A stretch of 13,789 nucleotides of DNA from an uncultured Lachnospiraceae bacterium (GTDB taxonomy: Bacteria > Bacillota > Clostridia > Lachnospirales > Lachnospiraceae), in assembly GCA_910585395.1 (NCBI GenBank), contig CAJUCK010000031.1:5878-19666 (forward strand), in the 5' to 3' direction. Of this stretch, positions 1 to 6,686 are shown in pieces. The translations under genes were made by a program, and so were the position numbers. Below the pieces are notes generated by a model. That model was given only the letters and a program-made list of their open reading frames with translations, searched no databases and was not told the origin of the DNA. How positions within the stretch are numbered: the first letter of the stretch is position 1; the number at the start of each line of letters is the position of its first letter.

Positions 1-13
1 ATGGCAAACATTC

Positions 14-42
14 TTGTTTCCATCACAATGTCACAGTATAAT
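14..42 (+). promoter_or_regulatory. Sigma-A type promoter of the secreted InlB-repeat protein
   Basis: A -35 box TTGTTT at 14-19 and a perfect -10 box TATAAT at 37-42 are separated by exactly 17 bases. Transcription would start near 49, leaving a leader of about 36 bases. A ribosome binding site AAAAGGA at 72-78 sits six bases before the ATG at 85. No obvious operator palindrome is seen in the leader. Confidence 0.75.
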
Positions 43-84
43 AGAACCGAAAAGTGAAAGTAAAGCAAAAGAAAAGGATGAGAT

Positions 85-3000
85 ATGAGAAAGAGGATAG
101 TATCAATATTATTGGCAGTTTCTATGCTGCTGACAATGGATGGAACCAGTCTGTATGCTGCTGGAAATCTAAGAGGGCAGCAGATGGCACAGGAAACAGG
201 GGGGGAGAATATATCAGAGAACAACCCGCTGAACCCGGAAGTTCCAGGGGAGGATCAGGAAAATCCGGATATTTCAGGAGGTGACCAGGAAAATCCGGAC
301 ATTCCGGGCGGGGAACAGCCGGATCCCCAGCCTCCAGGGGGCGAACAAGAACAGAAAGAGTATACAATTTACTTTAATCTGGCGGGAGGAACAACCTCAG
401 AGGGGGAGACCAGCGCTTCTATGCAGGTGAAAGAAGGAGAGATTCCAGACGCAGCAGCCGTTGTAACGCCACAGAAGAAAGGATATCTGTTTCAGGGATG
501 GCTGGATGGACAGGGAAAATATTATAATTTTGACCAGCCGATCACAGAAGATATCTCTCTGATGGCTGCATGGGCGCCAATTATATACCGGGTGCAATTT
601 GATTTGAACGGCGGCATAGGTGAAGAGATACCAGAGCGGGTCTTTACCTATGACAAAGAAGAGATGCTGCCCACTGAGGCCGGGAAAAAATCAGGGTATG
701 TGTTTATGGGATGGAGTTTAGAGGGGGTTTCAGATTATCCGCTTGGTCCCTTTGTAAAAAATCTTACAGACCAGGAAGATGCTGTTGTGGTGCTAAAGGC
801 AGTATGGGAGCTTGGAACCTACATGGTCCGGTTTGATGCAAACGGCGGCACCGGAACGATGAAAGAAGAGAAATACACCTGCGGAAAGACCAAAAGCCTG
901 TTTAAAAACAAATATAAGAAATCAGGTTATACTTTTGTGGGGTGGAACACAAGTAAAGACGGTACAGGAGAATCATATACAGATAAACAGAAATTTGGAC
1001 GCGATGACCAGGAAGATGGAAATACATTTGTTTTGTATGCCATGTGGAAAGGAAATCCCTATTCTGTAAAATATGATGGCAACGGCGCCAGCAGCGGTGC
1101 GGTTGCAGGAACCAGCCATGTGTACGGAACGGCAAGCACCTTGAATGTGAACCAATTTCAGCGGAAGGGATATACCTTTGCAGGATGGAATACCCAAAAA
1201 GATGGAAAAGGTAAAACTTATAAAAATGGCGCTCAGGTAAAAACGTTAACTACGACGTTAAACGGCACTGTAACTCTTTATGCGAAATGGACGCCGATCA
1301 GCTATAATATTACATATAATCTCAGAGGAGGAAAGCTGAAATCTTCTGCCAGAAAGACGTATACAGCTGCCAACAGCACTTTTAATCTTCCAGCGCCCAC
1401 TAAGAGCGGCTATGATTTTGATGGCTGGTACACAGATACAAAATTTAAAAAACGTGTGGGGCAGATAAAAGCAGGCAGTACCGGTAATAAGGTATTCTAT
1501 GCGAAATGGGTAAAGTGTACCAGAAGCCCTAAGAAGGACTCGGCAAAGCTTACAACATGTAAAGCTACGGGAACGGGCAAGGTTAAGGTCAGCGCCACTG
1601 TGAAAAAACGTGTGGCAAGTGATGATGACTGCTATTATCTTGTTTATGTTAATCCACTGAATAAAAAACCATATCGGATGGCCAAGAAAATCTATAAAAA
1701 GAAAAAAATATCTTTTACTCTTAAAACAGCAGAAAACCAAGGGTATGCAGTTTCCATGTTTGGAATTGCGGTAATTAAGAATGGAAATTATAAACTGATC
1801 AGCAGCACTTCTTATGTCAATAACCCAGAAAAATCAGCAGGCAACAAATCAAAATATAAGCTGGGAAAGACAAAGAAGGGAATACAGTTTTACAGCAGTA
1901 TGAAGGAAGTGGATGACTGCGAGGCTAAAAATAATTTCCTGAATATAACGGTTTCCATGCTCTGCAGCAATGCAACCGTGCCATATCAGTATAATGGAAA
2001 GACTTATTATTTCAATCAGATGGACGCTTATCGCCAGATTGTTTCAGAGTGTAATAAAAAAGGTATCAATGTTACCATGCAGATCATGCTGGATTGGACA
2101 GCAGGGCATACAGATTTAATTCATCCCAATGCCCGGGTGGCAGGTGCGGCGCCTTACTATTCATGGAATGTATACACCAGTTCCGCGAGAGAGAAGATGG
2201 AGGCAATATTCAGTTATCTCGGCAATATTTTCGGCAAGAAAAACTGTTATGTCTCAAACTGGGTTTTGGGTAATGAAGTGAATAATCCCAAAGCATGGAA
2301 TTATAAGGGGAAAATGACAGAACATGCATATTTCAGGACATATACGCATGCATTTCGCAGCTTGTACTATGCAGTCAGGAGCCAGTACTCCAATGCGCGT
2401 GTTTTTATCTGTACAGATAATTTCTGGAATACGTCAGTGTCAGGAGGTTACAGCGCCAAACATGTAATTACTTCGTTCAATTGGCATTTGAAGCGTGTTC
2501 AGAAGGGGCTGAAATGGAATCTGGCGTACCATGCATATTCCAGTCCTCTGACCTACACGAATTTCTGGCAGGGATATGGAGTGACAGATGATGAACACTC
2601 ACCCTATATTACCATGAAAAACCTGGGGGTTTTGACGAATTATATTAAAAGGAATTATGGTTCCTCTGTGCGGGTCATCCTGTCAGAGCAGGGGTATTCA
2701 TCCTCCTGGGGGCAGGCAAACCAGGCGGCAGCTATTGCTTACAGCTATTATATTGCAGCCTGCAATCCAATGGTAGACGCCTTTATTATCCGAAGCTATT
2801 ACGATCATCCGGTGGAAGTTGCACAGGGGCTGCGTATGGGAATCAAAGGGAAAGAGTCTTTCAGCGTGTTCAAATATATGGATACCACAAAATTTGAAAA
2901 ATATACCAAACGTTATCTAAAGCTGATAGGAGGAAAATCCTGGAAGAAACTTGTGCCAGGGTACAAGAAGAACAGGATTTATAAAATGTATACGCGGTAA
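85..3000 (+). CDS. Secreted InlB-repeat protein with C-terminal DUF5722-type glycosidase-like domain
   Basis: This is a 971-aa exported protein. Residues 1 to about 26 form a signal peptide (MRKR, then a hydrophobic core, cleavage probably near SLYA-A). Residues 48-92 are a Pro/Asp/Glu/Gly linker with decapeptide repeats. Residues 93-477 hold five InlB-type B repeats (Listeria-Bacteroides/Flg_new family), each with a YxVxFDxNGG-like start, a GYxFxGW core and a final YAxW. Residues 478 to about 960 resemble DUF5722, which I judge to be a TIM-barrel, glycoside-hydrolase-like domain. It contains GNE at 729-731 and LSEQG at 866-870, so E731 and E868 fit the acid/base and nucleophile pattern of clan GH-A (inference). 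There is no LPXTG motif or C-terminal anchor, so the B repeats may tether it to the surface or it may be released. It has its own promoter and terminator. The substrate is unknown; the neighbouring polysaccharide operon makes a wall polymer a reasonable guess. Confidence 0.85.
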   Translation: MRKRIVSILLAVSMLLTMDGTSLYAAGNLRGQQMAQETGGENISENNPLNPEVPGEDQENPDISGGDQENPDIPGGEQPDPQPPGGEQEQKEYTIYFNLAGGTTSEGETSASMQVKEGEIPDAAAVVTPQKKGYLFQGWLDGQGKYYNFDQPITEDISLMAAWAPIIYRVQFDLNGGIGEEIPERVFTYDKEEMLPTEAGKKSGYVFMGWSLEGVSDYPLGPFVKNLTDQEDAVVVLKAVWELGTYMVRFDANGGTGTMKEEKYTCGKTKSLFKNKYKKSGYTFVGWNTSKDGTGESYTDKQKFGRDDQEDGNTFVLYAMWKGNPYSVKYDGNGASSGAVAGTSHVYGTASTLNVNQFQRKGYTFAGWNTQKDGKGKTYKNGAQVKTLTTTLNGTVTLYAKWTPISYNITYNLRGGKLKSSARKTYTAANSTFNLPAPTKSGYDFDGWYTDTKFKKRVGQIKAGSTGNKVFYAKWVKCTRSPKKDSAKLTTCKATGTGKVKVSATVKKRVASDDDCYYLVYVNPLNKKPYRMAKKIYKKKKISFTLKTAENQGYAVSMFGIAVIKNGNYKLISSTSYVNNPEKSAGNKSKYKLGKTKKGIQFYSSMKEVDDCEAKNNFLNITVSMLCSNATVPYQYNGKTYYFNQMDAYRQIVSECNKKGINVTMQIMLDWTAGHTDLIHPNARVAGAAPYYSWNVYTSSAREKMEAIFSYLGNIFGKKNCYVSNWVLGNEVNNPKAWNYKGKMTEHAYFRTYTHAFRSLYYAVRSQYSNARVFICTDNFWNTSVSGGYSAKHVITSFNWHLKRVQKGLKWNLAYHAYSSPLTYTNFWQGYGVTDDEHSPYITMKNLGVLTNYIKRNYGSSVRVILSEQGYSSSWGQANQAAAIAYSYYIAACNPMVDAFIIRSYYDHPVEVAQGLRMGIKGKESFSVFKYMDTTKFEKYTKRYLKLIGGKSWKKLVPGYKKNRIYKMYTR
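250..339 (+). repeat. Three tandem 30-bp units coding an acidic decapeptide linker
   Basis: Units 250-279, 280-309 and 310-339 encode EDQENPDISG, GDQENPDIPG and GEQPDPQPPG. The first two are nearly identical at the DNA level and the third is diverged; a partial fourth (GEQEQ) follows. The units lie in frame between the signal peptide and the first B repeat, and look like an extended spacer that can change copy number by slippage. Confidence 0.85.
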
Positions 3001-3035
3001 TGCCTGTTTCATACGTTTGAAAAGTCAGAAAAAAG

Positions 3036-3068
3036 GGACCTGCCATGTTTTGTGGCAGGTTCATTCTT
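3036..3068. terminator. Bidirectional intrinsic terminator
   Basis: An 8-bp perfect stem, ACCTGCCA at 3038-3045 pairing with TGGCAGGT at 3053-3060, encloses a 7-base loop. A G-T wobble and one G-C pair extend it outward. On the + strand it is followed only by an interrupted T stretch (TTCATTCTT). On the - strand the stem is followed by CCC and six T residues, a stronger signal. It lies 36 bases after the stop of the secreted protein and separates it from the next operon. Confidence 0.75.
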
Positions 3069-3140
3069 ACTGCTTGCTTTGTGGCCGGCAGTATGTCTTG
3101 ACATGGTTTATTTAAATTAATATGCCAAAAGTGGATAAAT

Positions 3141-3169
3141 TTGCAATTACTGTGAGAAAATGCTATAAT
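3141..3169 (+). promoter_or_regulatory. Extended -10 promoter of the polysaccharide operon
   Basis: TTGCAA at 3141-3146 and TATAAT at 3164-3169 are 17 bases apart, and the -10 box is preceded by TGC (3161-3163), an extended -10 element. The predicted start is near 3176, with a leader of about 29 bases. AGGAG at 3193-3197 is seven bases from the ATG at 3205. I see no equally good promoter later in the window, so it probably drives all the genes to the right edge. Confidence 0.78.
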
Positions 3170-3204
3170 AGAGCAAATTTAGACAGATTAGTAGGAGAAG
3201 GATT

Positions 3205-4266
3205 ATGATACAGCTTGCGGTGTGTATGCTGACGCTTGTACTTTTAGGGATAGAATGGGGTATATATGGAATTGGAATCCAGAGAATATTTCGTCTGAAA
3301 ATGTCTGCATGTGAGACAGAAATTTTTGGGTTTTTTGTATATTTTGGATTGTTTCAGGCGGCAGCGCTGCCTCTGATTTTATTACAGAGACCGTTCCATG
3401 AACTGGTATGGCTGTGGCTTGCCGTTCTAGGTGTTATAAATCTGTTTGTACTGTTTACATCAGGGAAAAAGCTGGCAGGTTTTCTGCGCAGCATTTTAGC
3501 AGGTATATGGAGAATGAAGGGAATTCTCCTGGCAGCAGTGATTTTGCTTGTGCTTTTTGTATGCTGGTTTCAGGCAACGCAGCAGTATATGGGATGGGAT
3601 ACTACCGATTATATCGGAACAGTAAACACGACTGTGTACACAGATACCATGTATGTCTATGAAGGCAATTCAGGTGTGATGGCAAAAGTTCTGAATCTGA
3701 GGTATGCCTTGTCAGCCTTTTATATGCACTCAGCCTTTTTGTGCAGCCTGACGTCTGTGGGCGGCATAATGGTTCAAAAATATGTTTTGGGAACGGTCTG
3801 CATTCTGATGCATGGACTGATTCTCTTTGCAATGGGAAAACGTTTGTTCTTAGGTCAGGAGAAAAAAGCGCTGTTTATGACAGGATTGGTTTTTGTGATG
3901 CATCTTGGTTTCCAGACCATGTACAGCACCTCTGATTTTCTGATGATTCGAGCATATGAGGCAAAGGGATTCTGTGCAAATGTGGTATTACCTGCAATGT
4001 TTCTTGCCATACTCTGCTTATGGGAAGAACAGGACAAGCGGGAGCATTGGGCGCTGCTGTCAGCAGTTTCTTTTGCGAGCGTGCCAGTTTCGATGTCTTC
4101 TCTTGTGATAGCTCCTGCGCTTATGGTGATCGGTATGCTTGCCCAGTGGTTAAGCAGAAGATCTTTTAAAGTCTTGTGGCGCTGTTTCTTATGTGCGCTG
4201 CCAAATGGGATTTATTTGATAATTTATTTTCTGTATTCACAGGGATTTCGAATTATGATTAAATAA
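3205..4266 (+). CDS. DUF6077-like multispanning membrane protein, N-terminal part
   Basis: This 353-aa protein is very hydrophobic and has roughly eight to ten membrane segments. After the third or fourth segment it carries WDTTDYIGTVNTT, with D132 and D135, resembling the conserved acidic loop of DUF6077 proteins. An acidic residue in the first large outer loop is also typical of GT-C glycosyltransferases, so a lipid-linked sugar transferase role is plausible but inferred. The protein ends abruptly after a membrane segment at IMIK, followed at once by a TAA and a TGA. The next reading frame looks like the missing C-terminal half of the same family; together they make about 617 aa, near what I would expect for a full-length member. 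It is the first gene of the operon, so it may decorate or assemble the polymer made downstream. Family assignment is by motif recall, not by search. Confidence 0.7.
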   Translation: MIQLAVCMLTLVLLGIEWGIYGIGIQRIFRLKMSACETEIFGFFVYFGLFQAAALPLILLQRPFHELVWLWLAVLGVINLFVLFTSGKKLAGFLRSILAGIWRMKGILLAAVILLVLFVCWFQATQQYMGWDTTDYIGTVNTTVYTDTMYVYEGNSGVMAKVLNLRYALSAFYMHSAFLCSLTSVGGIMVQKYVLGTVCILMHGLILFAMGKRLFLGQEKKALFMTGLVFVMHLGFQTMYSTSDFLMIRAYEAKGFCANVVLPAMFLAILCLWEEQDKREHWALLSAVSFASVPVSMSSLVIAPALMVIGMLAQWLSRRSFKVLWRCFLCALPNGIYLIIYFLYSQGFRIMIK

Positions 4267-4290
4267 TGAGAAACAGGAAAGGAAAATAAC

Positions 4291-4295
4291 GAGGA
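4291..4295 (+). promoter_or_regulatory. Ribosome binding site for the second DUF6077-like frame
   Basis: GAGGA lies six bases upstream of the ATG at 4302, within the 35-base gap between the two DUF6077-like frames. Its good placement suggests that the second frame is translated on its own, either by fresh initiation or by reinitiation after the stop at 4264. Confidence 0.6.
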
Positions 4296-4301
4296 ATTAA
4301 T

Positions 4302-5096
4302 ATGTATGGTGTGGAGAATTTGACGCAGACTTTTCAGACTTATGCTGGGACAACCATGTTTTTGTCTGCTTTTTGGGTTTGTGTGATCTATGTGTTCTGT
4401 TACGGGAAAGAGTCTGGGCGCAAACGTATTTTATTTGTTTTTATGCTGAGTATATTGTTTGTCTTCAATGATCTGTCCATGAAAGTGGTGGGAAAGATAA
4501 CAGATAGATCTACCTATTACCGATTTATCTGGGCAATCCCGATTCTGCCCTTGATTGCCTGGACCGGAACGAAAGTTGTGATGGAACGGGAAAAACGATG
4601 GGAAAAGGCAGTGGTTTTAGGGTTAATATTTATTCTTTTCTGGGGAGGGAAAAGCAGTTTTCTTACGGAAGGCAGCATACGCGTTCCGGAAAATCCCTAT
4701 AATCTGTCTAACGATGTGATACAGGTCTGTGAGATTATTGAAAAAGATAAAAAAGAAGAGTCCCCAGTGGTGATCTTTGATTATGAGTGCCAGCTTGCAG
4801 CAAGGCTTTATGATCCCTCTTTGGTGTGGGGAATCAGCCGGGGAGCCTATCAGTTTCACAATAATATGGAAGGCTATGAAAATGCGGGAAAATATAAGAC
4901 AGAGAAAGTTCTGATACATGCTGTAAATTTTGGCGCAAAGGATGAGCCAGAAAGGCTTGCAAAAGCGTTAAAGAAGAAAAAGGTGGATTATATTGTTACG
5001 CCAATTGCTTACGAAATGGATGATTATCTGAGCCAGGCTGGTTACAGACTGGTTGAGAGATCAGAGCTGAGAAGTGTGTATGTTCGAATAGAATAA
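4302..5096 (+). CDS. DUF6077-like membrane protein, C-terminal part
   Basis: This 264-aa frame has about four membrane segments in its first 120 residues, then a soluble tail of roughly 140 residues. The stretch from LFVFND to STYYRFIWAIP resembles the FNP...YYRxFWxxP pattern that I recall from the second half of DUF6077 proteins. The tail (VVIFDYEC, VDYIVTP, ending LRSVYVRIE) has the alternating strand-helix look often found at the C-terminus of GT-C-like membrane transferases. The frame differs from that of the preceding gene, and 35 bases separate them. It could be a true separate subunit or the remnant of a split gene. If the two halves associate in the membrane, function could be retained. 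No signal peptide or catalytic motif of its own is visible. Confidence 0.65.
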   Translation: MYGVENLTQTFQTYAGTTMFLSAFWVCVIYVFCYGKESGRKRILFVFMLSILFVFNDLSMKVVGKITDRSTYYRFIWAIPILPLIAWTGTKVVMEREKRWEKAVVLGLIFILFWGGKSSFLTEGSIRVPENPYNLSNDVIQVCEIIEKDKKEESPVVIFDYECQLAARLYDPSLVWGISRGAYQFHNNMEGYENAGKYKTEKVLIHAVNFGAKDEPERLAKALKKKKVDYIVTPIAYEMDDYLSQAGYRLVERSELRSVYVRIE

Positions 5097-5153
5097 GCAG
5101 AATTTTCCAAAACAATTTTTAGAATAAATAGTAAATAAGTCGGAGGTTGATCC

Positions 5154-6032
5154 ATGAAAGGAATTATTTTAGCCGGAGGTTCCGGAACAAGATTGTACCC
5201 ATTAACTAAAGCAATATCCAAACAGATTATGCCAGTGTATGATAAACCTATGATTTATTATCCATTGTCTACACTGATGCTGGCAGGCATTCGGGAAGTA
5301 TTGATTATTTCCACTCCCAGAGATCTTCCAGTGTTTGAACAGCTGCTAGGGGACGGAAGCCAGCTTGGCATGAAGTTTGTCTATGAGGTGCAGGAAGAAC
5401 CCAGAGGGCTTGCGGATGCATTTATTATTGGGGCAGAATTTATTGGCAGAGATTCAGTGGCATTGGTGCTGGGAGACAATATTTTCTACGGACAGAGTTT
5501 TTCCAGAGTGCTGCGGACAGCCGCAGAGCGTACCGAGAGCCAGCCAGGGGCGACTATTTTCGGTTATTATGTCAGAGATCCCAGAGAGTACGGTGTGGTA
5601 GAATTTGACCAGGAGGGGACAGCGATTTCCATTGAGGAAAAGCCAGAGCATCCAAAATCTAATTACGCGGTTCCAGGATTATATTTTTATGATAATGATG
5701 TGGTGGACATTGCCAGGAATGTAAAACCTTCAGTACGGGGCGAGATAGAAATTACCAGCGTCAACAATGAATATTTAAAACGGGGCGCTTTGAAGGTGGA
5801 GACTCTCGGGAGAGGTTTTGCCTGGCTGGATACTGGCAGCCATGATATGCTTCTGGCTGCAGCGGATTTTGTGTCAGCGTTCCAGAAACGCCAGGGACTT
5901 TACATTTCATGTATCGAAGAAATTGCTTATAAACGGGAATTTATTGATAAAGAACAGTTAAAGAGACTGGCAGAGCCGCTGATGAAGACAGAATATGGAC
6001 AGTATTTGATGGAAATTGCAGAAGGATTATAG
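5154..6032 (+). CDS. rmlA: Glucose-1-phosphate thymidylyltransferase (RmlA)
   Basis: This enzyme joins dTTP and glucose-1-phosphate into dTDP-glucose, the first step of dTDP-L-rhamnose synthesis in the cytoplasm. The 292-aa length is standard. The N-terminal nucleotide-binding motif GGSGTRLYPLT spans residues 8-18, followed by the family hallmark KQIMPVYDKPMIYYPLSTLM. LGDNIFYG carries the metal-binding D108, and EEKP, GLYFYDNDVV and a WLDTG motif follow in the expected order. The start is set by CGGAGG just upstream, about 8 bases from the ATG. It is followed after 54 bases by rmlC, a usual pairing. Allosteric control by dTDP-rhamnose is known for the family. rmlB and rmlD, needed for the intermediate and final steps, are not in the window. 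Confidence 0.96.
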   Translation: MKGIILAGGSGTRLYPLTKAISKQIMPVYDKPMIYYPLSTLMLAGIREVLIISTPRDLPVFEQLLGDGSQLGMKFVYEVQEEPRGLADAFIIGAEFIGRDSVALVLGDNIFYGQSFSRVLRTAAERTESQPGATIFGYYVRDPREYGVVEFDQEGTAISIEEKPEHPKSNYAVPGLYFYDNDVVDIARNVKPSVRGEIEITSVNNEYLKRGALKVETLGRGFAWLDTGSHDMLLAAADFVSAFQKRQGLYISCIEEIAYKREFIDKEQLKRLAEPLMKTEYGQYLMEIAEGL

Positions 6033-6086
6033 AAAACGAGATTAATCCGGAGTACAAAGGAGCAGGATACAGGAGGTTAAGCAAAG

Positions 6087-6662
6087 ATGGGAAAAATTAA
6101 AGTAACAGATGATTGTAATGGGATTAAGGGTCTTAAGGTGATAGAGCCGGCAGTGTTTGGGGATGCCAGGGGATATTTTATGGAGACTTATAATTATAAT
6201 GATTTTAAAGAAGCTGGAATTGACTGTGAGTTTGTGCAGGATAATCAGTCGGCGTCCAAGAAAGGCGTGCTTCGGGGGCTGCATTTCCAGCTTCATTATC
6301 CCCAGGATAAACTGGTGCGCGTGGTAAACGGAGAGGTTTTTGATGTTGCAGTGGATCTGCGGGAAGGCTCTGAGACTTTTGGAAAATGGTTCGGAGTTAC
6401 TCTGTCAGCAGAAAATAAAAAGCAGTTCTTTATCCCGAAGGGATTTGCGCATGGATTTGTAGTGCTCTCTGATTTTGCGGAGTTCTGTTATAAGGTGACA
6501 GATTTTTATCATCCCAATGATGAAGGGGGACTCTTGTGGAAAGATGAAGAAATTGGCGTAAAGTGGCCTATGCCGGAAGGAATGACAGAAGAAGATCTGA
6601 TTATGTCTGATAAAGATAAAGTCTGGGGAGGTATTAAGGAGTACCTGGACAGCCAGAAATAG
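6087..6662 (+). CDS. rmlC: dTDP-4-dehydrorhamnose 3,5-epimerase (RmlC)
   Basis: This enzyme epimerises dTDP-4-keto-6-deoxyglucose at C3 and C5, the third step towards dTDP-L-rhamnose. It is a 191-aa single cupin domain, the usual length. RGLHFQ holds the probable catalytic base H66; IPKGFAHGF holds H122, and FCYKVTDFY holds Y135 in the position of the conserved catalytic tyrosine. The early sequence ARGYFMETYN and VQDNQSASKKGVLRG is also characteristic. AGGAGG at 6071-6076 lies ten bases before the ATG. It acts with rmlA upstream. The stop codon is followed, 24 bases later, by the GTG start of the secreted transglutaminase-like gene, so the two are almost certainly cotranscribed. Confidence 0.96.
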   Translation: MGKIKVTDDCNGIKGLKVIEPAVFGDARGYFMETYNYNDFKEAGIDCEFVQDNQSASKKGVLRGLHFQLHYPQDKLVRVVNGEVFDVAVDLREGSETFGKWFGVTLSAENKKQFFIPKGFAHGFVVLSDFAEFCYKVTDFYHPNDEGGLLWKDEEIGVKWPMPEGMTEEDLIMSDKDKVWGGIKEYLDSQK

Positions 6663-6671
6663 TTGGAGAGT

Positions 6672-6680
6672 AAAGGAGGG
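6672..6680 (+). promoter_or_regulatory. Ribosome binding site that fixes a GTG start
   Basis: AAAGGAGGG is a near-perfect anti-16S match. The last G of GGAGG is seven bases before the GTG at 6687. It therefore selects the GTG, which opens directly into a signal peptide, over the in-frame TTG at 6663 that abuts the rmlC stop and has no good site. Confidence 0.85.
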
Positions 6681-6686
6681 ATATCT

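Noticed and set aside
54..284. 76-codon frame overlapping the signal peptide region of the first gene
   Set aside because: It is out of frame with the 971-aa gene, its composition is low-complexity Gly/Ser/Arg, and the strong ribosome binding site belongs to the ATG at 85.
1258..1740. 160-codon open frame on the minus strand
   Set aside because: It lies wholly inside the InlB-repeat gene, has no ribosome binding site or recognisable domain, and is explained as a shadow of the lysine-rich coding sequence on the other strand.
3098..3126. Perfect -35 TTGACA at 3098-3103 as a second promoter
   Set aside because: With 17-base spacing the -10 would be TATGCC, a poor match, and the better TAATAT is only 14 bases away. 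The promoter at 3141-3169 is much stronger; weak use is not excluded.
5097..5153. Possible internal promoter or terminator in the AT-rich gap before rmlA
   Set aside because: A TAGAAT at 5120-5125 has no acceptable -35 box 16 to 18 bases upstream, and no stable hairpin can be drawn, so the gap seems to be simple intergenic spacer.
6663..6686. Longer transglutaminase-like frame beginning at a TTG right after the rmlC stop
   Set aside because: The TTG has no suitable ribosome binding site, would add charged residues before the signal peptide, and the ideal AAAGGAGG is inside this extension and points to the GTG at 6687.
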